Source of the DNA: DATHBR01 sp036389955
GTDB lineage: Bacteria > Myxococcota > Myxococcia > Myxococcales > Myxococcaceae
DNA: 64,000 bases
Direction of reading: 5' to 3'
Assembly (NCBI GenBank): GCA_036389955.1
Contig: DASVVJ010000112.1
Coordinates: forward strand, 1 to 64,000
Shown: positions 19,107 to 28,567 of the stretch, piece after piece
How positions within the stretch are numbered: position 1 is the first letter of the stretch
How the letters are laid out: each line of letters begins with the position of its first letter
Notes under the pieces: model-generated
Told to the model about the DNA's origin: nothing
What the model saw: the letters and a program-made list of their open reading frames with translations, nothing else
Databases searched by the model: none
Position numbers and translations under genes: made by a program

Positions 19107-21299
19107 TCAGCGGGCTTCAGCCGTCGCTCCACCGGCTGGTCCCGTCATTCCGAACGTCTGGAAGAGAAAAGCGAACATGTCCGCATTGGACTCGATGGCC
19201 TTGGCCACCTGGTCCGCGCCTCCGTGGCCCGCGTTGGCCTCAATGCGCAGCAGCGCCGGGGCGGTGTTGCCCGCCGCGTTCTGCACCAGCGCCACGAACT
19301 TGCGGGCGTGCATGGGGTCCACCCGGTCATCATGGTCCGCCGCCATCATCAGCAGCGGAGGATAACGCACCCCGGCTTTCACTGCGTGATAGGGCGAGTA
19401 GGCGTGCAGCACCTGGAAGTCCTCGGGCTTATCCGCCGTGCCGTACTCGGGGATCCACGTCCGTCCGCTGCCGAATTGGTGGTAACGCACCATGTCAAGC
19501 AGGGGCACCGCACACACCACGGCGCCGTAGAGCTCCGGCCGCTGCGTCATCGCCACCCCCACCAGCAGGCCGCCGTTGCTGCCACCGTAGATGGCCAGCT
19601 TGGAGGGCTGGGTGTACTTCTCTCGCGCCAGGTACTCGGCCGCGGCGTGGAAATCGTCGAACACGTTCTGCTTGCGGTGCAGACGGCCGGCCTCGTGCCA
19701 GGCCTGGCCATACTCGCCGCCTCCGCGCAAGTTGGCCACCGCGTACACGCCGCCGGCGTCCAGCCAGGGGAAGATGCTGGAGCGGAAGCCCGGCACCATG
19801 CTCACGTTGAAGCCGCCGTAGCCGTACAGCAGCGTGGGCCGCTGCCCGTCCTTCTTCAGGTCTTTGCGGTGCACCAGGAACATGGGCACCTTCGTGCCGT
19901 CCTTGGACGGGTAGAAGGCCTGCGTCACCGTGTAGCGCTCGGTCTCCACCGGCAGGTCGATCTTCGCCCACAGCTCCACCTGCCCGCTGGCGACGGACGT
20001 CTTGTAGACCTGCTTCGGCGTGGTGAACGAGCTGAAGAGGAAGAAGGCCTCGTCCTGGTCCTCATGGCCCACCAGGCCGCTGGCGGCACCCACGGTAGGC
20101 AGTTGCACGGTGCGCACCGGCTTCCCCTCCAGGGTGGCCACGCGCAGCTCGCTGGCGGCGTCCTTCAGGTACGCCAGCGACAGATGTCCGCCGACGATGC
20201 TCGCCTCTTCCAGCACCGCCACCGGATCCTCGGGGACGATCTCCTTCCAGGCTGCCCGCTCGGGCTTGGCCGGCGCGACGCGGAACACGCGCTGGCGGGG
20301 GGCACCCTCGTTGGTAAGGACGTAGAACTGATCCTTCCACACGGACACCGTGTACTTGGCGCCGGCGCCCTTCACCAGCAGCCGGAAGTCCTTCTCCCCC
20401 ACCCGCTTCCAGTAGACGTCGTTCTCGCTCCAGCCGCGCATCACGTAGGCGAACAGGTACTTGCCGTCGCGGCTGAGGCCCCCGAAGAGGAAGCTGGTCG
20501 GGTCCCCCAGGCGCGGGTGCACCAGGGTGTCCTTCTTCGGGTCGCTGCCCAGCGTGTGCAGGCGCAGCTCGATGTAGCCCGGCCGCTGGTCCACGGGGAT
20601 GGACGGGTCCACCGGCAGCCCCTCGTAATAGAAGGCCTTGTTGTCGGGCGTCCACCGTGGGGTGGCGTACTTGGCGCCCTCGATGACATCGACCTGGGAG
20701 ACCTGGCCGCTGTCCACGTCGAGCACATGGAGCACGGCCTCGTCCGCGGCGTTGGGCTTCTGAGCGAAGGCCACCTTGCGGCCGTCCCACGACGGCACCC
20801 AGGTGCCGAGCGACACGGTGCCGTCCTTGCTCCAGGTGTTCGGGTCGAGCAGCACCTTCTCGGCGCCCTTCTCCCCCTGGCGCCAGTAGACGATGGCCTT
20901 CTCCTTGTCCTTGTGGGTACGGGCGTAGAAGAAGCGGTCGCCGTAGCGCACCGGCACGGAGATGGAGTCCACGTAGAACAGCTCGCGGAAGCGCTGGGCG
21001 AGCGCGTCGCGGCCCGGGACCTTCGAGAGCTGCTCGCGCGTCAGGGCGTCCTGGGCCTTCATCCAGGCCTGCACCTCGGGCGCCTTCTCGTCCTCGAGCC
21101 AACGGTACGGATCGGCCACCTGCACCCCATGGAGGGTGTCGGTGATCGGCTCAGCGCGGGTTGCCGGGTACTGCATCCGTTGAGCTCCTTGTCGCGGCGG
21201 GGCCGACGAAGCTGCGGGAGCAAGCTCCTCGCGTGTGGCCTCCTTCTGCGCGGAGCACGCAGAGAGCAACATCAACGCGGGGAGCAGGAGTCTCGTCAT
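19107..21299 (-). CDS. Prolyl oligopeptidase family (S9A) lipoprotein
   Basis: 730 residues from the ATG of MTRLLLPALMLLSACS; the lipobox LSAC marks a lipoprotein. The N-terminal seven-bladed propeller region (about 60-440) includes DPYRWLEDEKAPEVQAW, typical of S9A. The hydrolase domain has GGSNGG (Ser574), ADHDDRV (654-660, catalytic Asp) and NAGHGG (His692), a full triad. It should cleave short proline-containing peptides at the envelope. It sits between clpX and lon, an unusual guest in a cytosolic proteolysis cluster, with 150 bases to clpX and about 200 to lon. Confidence 0.93.
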   Translation of the reverse strand: MTRLLLPALMLLSACSAQKEATREELAPAASSAPPRQGAQRMQYPATRAEPITDTLHGVQVADPYRWLEDEKAPEVQAWMKAQDALTREQLSKVPGRDALAQRFRELFYVDSISVPVRYGDRFFYARTHKDKEKAIVYWRQGEKGAEKVLLDPNTWSKDGTVSLGTWVPSWDGRKVAFAQKPNAADEAVLHVLDVDSGQVSQVDVIEGAKYATPRWTPDNKAFYYEGLPVDPSIPVDQRPGYIELRLHTLGSDPKKDTLVHPRLGDPTSFLFGGLSRDGKYLFAYVMRGWSENDVYWKRVGEKDFRLLVKGAGAKYTVSVWKDQFYVLTNEGAPRQRVFRVAPAKPERAAWKEIVPEDPVAVLEEASIVGGHLSLAYLKDAASELRVATLEGKPVRTVQLPTVGAASGLVGHEDQDEAFFLFSSFTTPKQVYKTSVASGQVELWAKIDLPVETERYTVTQAFYPSKDGTKVPMFLVHRKDLKKDGQRPTLLYGYGGFNVSMVPGFRSSIFPWLDAGGVYAVANLRGGGEYGQAWHEAGRLHRKQNVFDDFHAAAEYLAREKYTQPSKLAIYGGSNGGLLVGVAMTQRPELYGAVVCAVPLLDMVRYHQFGSGRTWIPEYGTADKPEDFQVLHAYSPYHAVKAGVRYPPLLMMAADHDDRVDPMHARKFVALVQNAAGNTAPALLRIEANAGHGGADQVAKAIESNADMFAFLFQTFGMTGPAGGATAEAR

Positions 21300-21422
21300 G
21301 GCCGGTTCCAGATACAGGAAGGTCCACCCCCGTCCCACAAAAAGTGCAGTGCGCTGCGCCTCGGAGACACGTGAGGCGCGCCAGAAGCCGCGCTCGCGGC
21401 CCTGACGCGCCCCGTCATGCGT

Positions 21423-21440
21423 GCCCTCCGAAAGGAGGGC
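21423..21440 (-). terminator. Small GNRA-loop hairpin after clpX
   Basis: GCCCTCC and GGAGGGC pair around a four-base loop (GAAA on the plus strand), just beyond the clpX stop. There is no U tract, so terminator function is doubtful. Confidence 0.3.
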
Positions 21441-21449
21441 CCGTCCGGC

Positions 21450-22724
<1,275 letters not shown>

Positions 22725-22790
22725 GTCACCCTCGCTGCGTTCCTCTAAGAAATTCGCCCAAAACGACGCCCGGAAATCACGCCCCGACCC

Positions 22791-22821
22791 AATCTAGTCA
22801 GCCCCGATCCGGAACGTCCAA
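22791..22821 (-). promoter_or_regulatory. Possible clpX promoter
   Basis: On the minus strand TTGGAC (22816-22821) and TAGATT (22791-22796) lie 19 bases apart, about 70 bases upstream of clpX. The spacing is longer than ideal. Confidence 0.3.
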
Positions 22822-22871
22822 TCGCCTGAAGGGTAGTTAACAGCACTTTTCCCACGGCGCAGGAAGCAGAA

Positions 22872-22908
22872 GGCCGGAGGCGCGGGACACATTCCCACGG
22901 CTCCGGCC
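22872..22908 (-). terminator. Possible terminator after clpP
   Basis: GGCCGGAG (22872-22879) pairs with CTCCGGCC (22901-22908), with an inner GGGA/TCCC pairing. The minus-strand sequence beyond it reads TTCTGCTTCC, a weak U tract. Confidence 0.35.
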
Positions 22909-22937
22909 GGTTGCCGCACTGCGAAGCGCGCGCCCGC

Positions 22938-23555
22938 CTACTTCTTCTCGTCCTTGGCCCCCACGGCCTTCCGGGGGTTCTGGATCTCATCGAGGATGCC
23001 GTAGGCCTTCGCCTCGCTGGCCCCCATGAAGTAATCGCGGTCGGTGTCTTTCTCTACCCGCTCGAGCGGCTGCCCGGTGTGCTTGACGATGAGATCGTTC
23101 AGCTTGGCCCGCATGCGGAGGATTTCCTTCGCCTGGATCTCGATGTCGGTCGCCTGGCCGCGAACCCCGCCCAGCGGCTGGTGAATCATGATGCGAGCGC
23201 TCGGCAGGGCGTAGCGCTTGCCCTTCGCGCCGGCCAGCAGGAGCACCGCGCCCATGGACGCCGCCTGACCCACACAGATGGTGGACACCGGACACTTCAC
23301 GTACTGCATGGTGTCGTAGATGGCCAGGCCCGCGGTCACCGAGCCACCAGGCGAGTTCACGTACAGGTTGATGTCCTTGTCCGGGTCCTCGGACTCCAGG
23401 AACAGCAGCTGCGCGACGATGGTGTTCGCCACGTCATCGTCGATCTCTGTTCCGAGCATGACGATGCGGTCCTTCAGAAGCCTGCTGTAGATGTCGTACG
23501 AGCGCTCACCCCGATGGGTCTGCTCGATGACGTAGGGAATGGGCATGAAGGGCAT
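22938..23555 (-). CDS. clpP: ATP-dependent Clp protease proteolytic subunit ClpP
   Basis: 205 residues. The catalytic triad is Ser100 in GQAASMGA, His125 in MIHQPLGG, and an Asp in TDRDYFM (about 174). The short N-terminal propeptide and IPYVIEQT are typical of ClpP. It forms the tetradecameric peptidase with ClpX (next gene). An ATG three codons in is an alternative start. It lies 35 bases after tig in the same direction. Confidence 0.98.
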   Translation of the reverse strand: MPFMPIPYVIEQTHRGERSYDIYSRLLKDRIVMLGTEIDDDVANTIVAQLLFLESEDPDKDINLYVNSPGGSVTAGLAIYDTMQYVKCPVSTICVGQAASMGAVLLLAGAKGKRYALPSARIMIHQPLGGVRGQATDIEIQAKEILRMRAKLNDLIVKHTGQPLERVEKDTDRDYFMGASEAKAYGILDEIQNPRKAVGAKDEKK

Positions 23556-23590
23556 GTCGTCCTCGGAAAAAAGCTCTTGAGCGAAAGTTC

Positions 23591-24865
23591 CTAAGAATAC
23601 TTCGCTTGAGCCTTCAGGAATTCAATCGTCTTTTCTTCCCGCAGTCGGAGGGACAACCCAAGCCGGTCATCCGGGTTCTTGAAGTACTTGCGGACGTTGG
23701 CCACCGGCTGTCCGGCCTCGGTCGCCAGCTCTTCGATCTTCTTCTCGACGTCCTCGTCGCTCGCCTGGATGTTCTCCTTCTGAGCAATCGCCTCCAAGAG
23801 CAGCGTGCCCTTCACCTCCTGGACGGCGCGCTCGCGCATCTCGTCGCGCAGGCGCATGAAGTCCAGGCCCAGGTTGCGCACGTCCAGGCCCGAGCGGGCC
23901 ATCTGCCGCATGGCGCCCTCGAGCATGGAGTCGATGGCGCGCTCCACCATGGCCTTGGGCACCTCGAAGGCGTTGCGCTCGATCAGCGCCTTGTAGAGCG
24001 CGTCACGCTCTTCCACCTGGGCCTTGTTCTTCTGGGCGCGCTCCAGGTCCGTCTTCACCTTGCCGCGCAGCTCGTCCACCGTCTGCGAGCCCACTTCCTT
24101 GGCGAAGTCCTCGTTGAGCTCGGGGATGATCTTCTTCTTCAGGCCCTTGAGCTGGAGCTTGAAGTGGGCCGTCTTGCCCTTCACGTCCTCCACCCGGTAG
24201 TCCTGCGGGAAGGCGTAGTCGATCTCCTTGGAGTCGCCCACCTTCACGCCCTCGAGGGCGGCGATGTTGGACTCGACCAGCTCGCCCGGGGCGATCTCCA
24301 CCACCACGTCCTCGGCCTTGCTGCCCACGAAGGGCTTGCCGTCGATGGTCGCCTCGTAGTCGATGGTGGCGAAGTCACCGGCGGCGGCCACGTCGCGGTC
24401 GGCGATGGGCTCCATGCGGCTGGCCGACTCGCGCATCTTCTGCAGCTGCTCGTTGACCTGGGCGTCGTCCACCGCGCCCTCGGTCTTCTTCAGCGGCAGC
24501 TCCTTGTAGTCCTTGGGCTCCAGCTTGGGCTTGACCTCGACGCGGGCCTCGAAGTTGAAGGGCGCGCCGGGCTTGAGGCCCGAGTTGGTCACCTGGGGCT
24601 GGCTGACCACCTCCACGTTGTGCTCGCGCACCGCCTCCAGGTAGGCGCTCTGCACCACGCGCTGGATGACGTCGTCCTCCACCTGCTCGCGGAAGCGCTG
24701 CTCGAGGATACGCCGGGGCACCTTGCCCTGACGGAAACCGGGCAGCTTCACCTGCCGGCCAACCGCCGCGTAGGCGCGATTGAGCTCCTCCGCCACACGC
24801 GCGCTGTCTACCTCGATGGACAGCTTCTTCTCGATGGGAGACAGCTCCTCGACCTGGACCTTCAT
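23591..24865 (-). CDS. tig: Trigger factor
   Basis: 424 residues: ribosome-binding domain with the signature GFRQGKVP (43-50), a central FKBP-like PPIase domain (about 150-235), and a helical C-terminal chaperone domain. It binds the ribosomal exit site and shelters nascent chains. It heads the tig-clpP-clpX gene order common in bacteria. A promoter with 17-base spacing lies just upstream. Confidence 0.97.
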   Translation of the reverse strand: MKVQVEELSPIEKKLSIEVDSARVAEELNRAYAAVGRQVKLPGFRQGKVPRRILEQRFREQVEDDVIQRVVQSAYLEAVREHNVEVVSQPQVTNSGLKPGAPFNFEARVEVKPKLEPKDYKELPLKKTEGAVDDAQVNEQLQKMRESASRMEPIADRDVAAAGDFATIDYEATIDGKPFVGSKAEDVVVEIAPGELVESNIAALEGVKVGDSKEIDYAFPQDYRVEDVKGKTAHFKLQLKGLKKKIIPELNEDFAKEVGSQTVDELRGKVKTDLERAQKNKAQVEERDALYKALIERNAFEVPKAMVERAIDSMLEGAMRQMARSGLDVRNLGLDFMRLRDEMRERAVQEVKGTLLLEAIAQKENIQASDEDVEKKIEELATEAGQPVANVRKYFKNPDDRLGLSLRLREEKTIEFLKAQAKYS

Positions 24866-24931
24866 GCAAGCCTCGCTCGCCAGCGCGGAGCGTTCCGCGC
24901 CAGCGCCGAATGAGAATGAGTAGGAGGTGCG

Positions 24932-24960
24932 CGTTTAGGGGATACGCACGAGCGGGTCAA
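24932..24960 (-). promoter_or_regulatory. Probable tig promoter
   Basis: On the minus strand TTGACC (24955-24960) and TAAACG (24932-24937) are separated by 17 bases, ending about 67 bases before the tig start and just after the tRNA-Leu gene. Confidence 0.5.
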
Positions 24961-24967
24961 CGCGAAA

Positions 24968-25049
24968 TGGGCGAGGAGGGACTCGAACCCTCACACCTTG
25001 CGGTACCAGATCCTAAGTCTGGCGCGTCTACCAGTTTCGCCACCCGCCC
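24968..25049 (-). tRNA. tRNA-Leu (TAG)
   Basis: 82 bases. The acceptor GGGCGGG pairs with CTCGCCC; the anticodon loop CTTAGGA reads TAG; the T loop is TTCGAGT. The size with a long variable arm fits Leu. CCA is not encoded. Confidence 0.95.
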
Positions 25050-25078
25050 AGCGGCCACTGCGTGTCGTTCGAAAGACG

Positions 25079-25114
25079 ACGGGGCTCCTTCATTCCTGAA
25101 GGAGCCCCGTTTTT
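25079..25114 (+). terminator. Strong hairpin terminator between tRNA-Leu and tRNA-Lys
   Basis: A perfect 12-base stem (25079-25090 with 25099-25110), an 8-base loop, and a T5 tract on the plus strand. On the minus strand it follows tRNA-Lys with a weaker TCGTCTTT tail, so it may also end tRNA-Lys transcripts. No plus-strand gene lies directly upstream of it. Confidence 0.7.
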
Positions 25115-25119
25115 ACACT

Positions 25120-25192
25120 TGAGAGCGGAGGGAATCGAACCCACAACCTATGGATTAAGAGTCCATTGCTCTGCCAATTGAGCTACGCTCCC
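25120..25192 (-). tRNA. tRNA-Lys (CTT)
   Basis: 73 bases. The acceptor GGGAGCG pairs with CGCTCTC (one G-T). The anticodon loop CTCTTAA reads CTT. The T stem GTGGG/CCCTC carries a T-T mismatch at positions 50-64. CCA is not encoded. Confidence 0.93.
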
Positions 25193-25244
25193 GGCTTGGC
25201 ATTTGACGCGGCCTGACGGGCCCGCCTGACGACGACGGCGGCGG

Positions 25245-25273
25245 TGTCTACAGAAGCCCGACCGCGCTGTCAA
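25245..25273 (-). promoter_or_regulatory. Probable tRNA-Lys promoter
   Basis: On the minus strand a perfect TTGACA (25268-25273) is followed after 17 bases by TAGACA (25245-25250). A GC-rich stretch before the tRNA, starting 52 bases downstream, suits a stable-RNA promoter. Confidence 0.5.
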
Positions 25274-25538
25274 AACGTTTTTGATCCCCTACCCCTATTC
25301 CCCCTGTTCCAGGCCGGCTGGCTGGTGCCCAGCCTGACCAGATCACGGGTGATCCCGGCGGCAATTCCGGAGAAGGGGCAGATCCGATCGCCTGTTGGAA
25401 CCACGCTGCGGCCTTGGATCGTTCCCGGCCATTTCCGGGGGATTTTCGAGGGAAGCAACCGAACAGACGTGGTCGTACCGCAGCACGCCAGGTGGGCGGA
25501 CGGGGATCGTCCGCCTTTACGAATCGAGGAGAAGCAAC
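25274..25538 (+). other. Upstream region of the RecT/Bet-like gene
   Basis: No gene is seen in these 265 bases. They hold a perfect dyad GATCAC-GG-GTGATC (25341-25354), a possible operator, and a hairpin GGCGGAC/GTCCGCC (25495-25515) ending 23 bases before the start codon, where it could affect translation. No convincing sigma-70 promoter was found on the plus strand. Confidence 0.35.
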
Positions 25539-26645
25539 GTGACGGACGGACACAACAAGGTGGACAGCGCGGCGGCCCAGTCGGCCTGGAGCCGCGAGCG
25601 GGTGGATCTCATCAAGCGGACCATCTGCCCCAAGGGCATCAGCGACGACGAGTTCGCGCTGTTCATCGAGCAGTGCAAACGCTCGGGGCTGGATCCGCTG
25701 CTGAAGGAGGCCTTCTGCGTGGGCCGGAGGCAGAACACCGGCAGCCGGGAGCGGCCCAACTGGGTGATGCGCTACGAGTTCCAGCCCTCCGAGGCGGGGA
25801 TGCTGGCGCGGGCAGAGCGCTTCCCGGACTTCAAGGGCATTCAGGCCAGCGCGGTGTACGCAGAGGACGAGATCATCGTGGATCAGGGCAAGGGCGAGGT
25901 GGTGCATCGCTTCAACCCGGCCAAGCGCAAGGGCGCGCTGGTGGGCGCCTGGGCGCGGGTGGTGCGCGAGGGCAAGCTGCCGGTAGTGGTGTGGCTGGAT
26001 TTCTCGGGGTACGTCCAGCAGACGCCGCTGTGGGCGAAGATTCCCACGACGATGATCGAGAAGTGCGCCCGGGTGGCGGCGCTGCGCAAGGGCTACCCGG
26101 AGGCCTTCGGCGGCCTGTACGTGCGCGAAGAAATGCCGGCAGAGGAGTACGAGCCGACGACACCTGCGGTGGAAGAGCCCACTCCCACCAACGGCAACGG
26201 CACGTACGAGGTGCTCGGTCAGAAGCTGGGGCCGGTCAAGGCGTCCTTCCCTCCCCTGCCCACCGCGGCACCGAAGGAGGAGAAGGCGGCCAACAGTAAC
26301 GGCACCACGCAGCTCAGCCTGGAGGCGCAGCCGGTAGCTCCGGCGTCTGCTCCCAAGGAGGAGCCGGTGGTGGTTCCGGCGGTGGAGCTGCCCAGGCCGA
26401 AGAACTCGGGCACGGTGGTGGCCTTCGGTCCCAACAAGGGGAAGACGGCCTCGGAACTCAGCGATGAGGAGCTGAGCGAGACCATCGAGCTGGCGCACGA
26501 GAAGCTGATGGAGCAGCCCAAGGCGAAGTGGGCCAAGGCGATGCGAGAGAACCTCGCGGCGCTGGAGGCCGAGACGGAGCTGCGCTGCCGCGTGCCCACG
26601 GCCTCCGGAGTGAAGAAGGAGAAGGAAGTGTCCGCCGAGGCGTAG
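25539..26645 (+). CDS. RecT/Bet-family single-strand annealing protein
   Basis: 368 residues from a GTG preceded by GAGGAG (start of VTDGHNKVDSAAAQSAW). An in-frame upstream start is possible but lacks family similarity. The core (about 15-200) reads as a phage recombination protein Bet: DDEFALFIEQCKRSGLDPLL, then RYEFQPSEAGMLARAERF and PLWAKIPTTMIEKCARVAAL. A low-complexity linker follows, then a C-terminal motif FGPNKGKTASELSDEEL (about 300-330) resembling the small GKxKGKT module appended to some nucleases. These proteins anneal complementary single strands; they usually pair with an exonuclease, absent here. The gene lies alone among tRNA genes, with its own terminator. Confidence 0.85.
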   Translation: MTDGHNKVDSAAAQSAWSRERVDLIKRTICPKGISDDEFALFIEQCKRSGLDPLLKEAFCVGRRQNTGSRERPNWVMRYEFQPSEAGMLARAERFPDFKGIQASAVYAEDEIIVDQGKGEVVHRFNPAKRKGALVGAWARVVREGKLPVVVWLDFSGYVQQTPLWAKIPTTMIEKCARVAALRKGYPEAFGGLYVREEMPAEEYEPTTPAVEEPTPTNGNGTYEVLGQKLGPVKASFPPLPTAAPKEEKAANSNGTTQLSLEAQPVAPASAPKEEPVVVPAVELPRPKNSGTVVAFGPNKGKTASELSDEELSETIELAHEKLMEQPKAKWAKAMRENLAALEAETELRCRVPTASGVKKEKEVSAEA

Positions 26646-26680
26646 CCTCCGGTGGAGCCCCTCAACGGGCCTGAAACGAG

Positions 26681-26717
26681 AACGCCGTGCCGGGAAGCCC
26701 CTGGCACGGCGTTTTTT
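26681..26717 (+). terminator. Rho-independent terminator after the Bet-like gene
   Basis: An 11-base perfect stem AACGCCGTGCC/GGCACGGCGTT (26681-26691 with 26703-26713) followed by T6 on the plus strand. Confidence 0.85.
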
Positions 26718-26722
26718 CTGAG

Positions 26723-26796
26723 CGCGCCCAGAGGGACTTGAACCCCCAACCCTCGGCTTCGAAGGCCGATGCTCTATCCAGTTGAGCTATAGGCGC
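26723..26796 (-). tRNA. tRNA-Arg (TCG)
   Basis: 74 bases. The acceptor GCGCCTA pairs with TGGGCGC; the anticodon stem TCGGC/GCCGA encloses CTTCGAA, reading TCG. CCA is not encoded. Confidence 0.95.
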
Positions 26797-26819
26797 TTGG
26801 GGTACGGGAGCTAAAAGTG

Positions 26820-26894
26820 GGCGGCCAACCGGGATCGAACCGGTAACCTCTGGAGTCACAGTCCAGCGCTCTAACCAGTTGAGCTATGGCCGCC
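26820..26894 (-). tRNA. tRNA-His (GTG)
   Basis: 75 bases counting the extra 5' G (G-1) that pairs with C73, the histidine identity element. The anticodon loop CTGTGAC reads GTG. The acceptor GCGGCCA pairs with TGGCCGC. Confidence 0.95.
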
Positions 26895-26980
26895 ATCTGC
26901 AGCGGTTACTTCATGAAGCGGCGGCTTCCCTACCGTGGATCCGAGGGCCGTTTCAAGGCCCAAGTGCACAACAGGGCTGG

Positions 26981-27054
26981 CGCCCCAGGCAGGACTCGAA
27001 CCTGCGACCCCCGGCTTAGAAGGCCGGTGCTCTATCCAGCTGAGCTACTGGAGC
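26981..27054 (-). tRNA. tRNA-Arg (TCT)
   Basis: 74 bases. The acceptor GCTCCAG pairs with CTGGGGC (one T-G); the anticodon stem CCGGC/GCCGG encloses CTTCTAA, reading TCT. Confidence 0.95.
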
Positions 27055-27074
27055 ACTTACGTCCGTTTACAACG

Positions 27075-27150
<76 letters not shown>

Positions 27151-27196
27151 ATTTGAAGCCGGTCATTCTTGTGTCATCGCGGACGGACGTGCAAGG

Positions 27197-27799
27197 TCAA
27201 CCTGCCTGACGTGTCAACAGGCCCACCAACACCGGCCGCATCTTCCGGAAGGCCTCCCCCCGGTGGGACACCCCTGCTTTCTCCTCGGAAGTCAGCTCCG
27301 CCATCGTCTTCCCCAGGGCCGGGATGAAGAAAACCGGGTCGTACCCGAAGCCGTGTTCCCCTTTCGGGCCATGGAGGATGCGGCCCTCGCAGCGCCCCAC
27401 CTCGATGTGGCTCTTGCCTTCCGGCAGCACCAGGCACAGCGCGCACCGGAACGCGGCCGTGCGCCGCTCCTCGGGCACGCCTGAGAGCTCTCCGAGCAGC
27501 TTCTCGTAGCGAGCCCGGTCATCCCCGGGCGCATACCTCGCGGAGTGAACTCCAGGTCGGCCTCCCAGTGCGTCCACGCACAGCCCCGAGTCGTCCGCCA
27601 GGCTGGGCAGGCCCGTGGCCTCGGCGTAGGCGCGGGCCTTCTTCTCCGCGTTCCCTTCGAAGGTCTCTGCGTCCTCCACCGGCTCGGGCACGGGCGGCAG
27701 GTCCTTGAGGGACACCACCTCCACCGCATCTCCCACCAGCCCGCGCAGTTCCTTCAGCTTGCCCGCGTTGGTGGTGGCGAAGAGCAGCCGGGGCTTCAT
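27197..27799 (-). CDS. rdgB: RdgB/HAM1 non-canonical purine NTP pyrophosphatase
   Basis: 200 residues, usual length. The start FATTNAGKLKEL is the nucleotide-binding signature, followed by LADDSGLCVDALGGRPGVHSARYA (metal and substrate pocket) and the C-terminal SHRGEAF. It hydrolyses ITP, dITP and XTP to the monophosphate, cleaning the nucleotide pool. The ATG overlaps the rph stop by 4 bases, the common rph-rdgB pairing. Confidence 0.96.
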   Translation of the reverse strand: MKPRLLFATTNAGKLKELRGLVGDAVEVVSLKDLPPVPEPVEDAETFEGNAEKKARAYAEATGLPSLADDSGLCVDALGGRPGVHSARYAPGDDRARYEKLLGELSGVPEERRTAAFRCALCLVLPEGKSHIEVGRCEGRILHGPKGEHGFGYDPVFFIPALGKTMAELTSEEKAGVSHRGEAFRKMRPVLVGLLTRQAG

Positions 27800-28509
27800 C
27801 CCAGCACCTTCGCCTGCGCCGCGGTGAGCGCCTGAATCGCCGCCAGGCCTCCGTCCATCATCGCGTCGAGCTGCTTGCGGTCGAAGAGCTTGTGCTCGGC
27901 GGTGCCCTGCACCTCGACGATGCGGCCGTCTCCGCTGGCCACCAGGTTGAGGTCCACCTCCGCGCTGGAGTCCTCCTCGTAGTCCAGGTCCACCCTCACC
28001 TCGCCCTTCACCACGCCCACGGACACCGCCGCCAGCGGGGTGAGCGCCGGAATCTTCGACATGACTCCCCGGCTCTGCAGGTTGCGCAGCGCCATCACCA
28101 GCGCCACGTACGCCCCGGTGATGGAGGCGGTGCGCGTGCCTCCGTCCGCCTGGAGCACGTCACAGTCGATCGTCAGCGTGCGCGGCCCCAGCGCCGCCAG
28201 GTCCACCGCCGCGCGCATGGAGCGGCCAATCAGCCGCTGGATCTCCATCGTGCGCCCGCTCTGCTTGCCCTTGGCCGCCTCGCGCTGCGTGCGCGTGTGC
28301 GTCGAGCGCGGGAGCATGCCGTACTCGGCCGTCACCCAGCCGGTGCCCTTGCCCATCAGGTGCGGCGGCACGCGCTCCTCCACCGAGCAGGTGACGAGCA
28401 CGTGGGTGTAGCCGAACTCCACCCGCGCCGAGCCCTCGGCATGACGGGAGACTCCGGGTGTGAGGGTGACGGGGCGAAGCTCCAGCGCACCACGGTTGAA
28501 GGACCTCAC
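27796..28509 (-). CDS. rph: Ribonuclease PH
   Basis: 237 residues from GTG (VRSFNRGALELRPVTL), which has GAGGAG upstream at good spacing and matches the family N-terminus; an upstream TTG is less likely. The RNase PH core includes GTGWVTAEYGMLPRSTHTR, then EIQRLIGRSMRAAVDL and DCDVLQADGGTRTASI. It is a phosphate-dependent 3' exonuclease that trims tRNA 3' ends. It overlaps rdgB, and a tRNA cluster follows rdgB. Confidence 0.96.
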   Translation of the reverse strand: MRSFNRGALELRPVTLTPGVSRHAEGSARVEFGYTHVLVTCSVEERVPPHLMGKGTGWVTAEYGMLPRSTHTRTQREAAKGKQSGRTMEIQRLIGRSMRAAVDLAALGPRTLTIDCDVLQADGGTRTASITGAYVALVMALRNLQSRGVMSKIPALTPLAAVSVGVVKGEVRVDLDYEEDSSAEVDLNLVASGDGRIVEVQGTAEHKLFDRKQLDAMMDGGLAAIQALTAAQAKVLG

Positions 28510-28567
28510 GGGCAGCTCCTCGGGCAAGAGAGAGCCGCCTCTCTAGCAGAGCCACCCCCTCTCGGCG

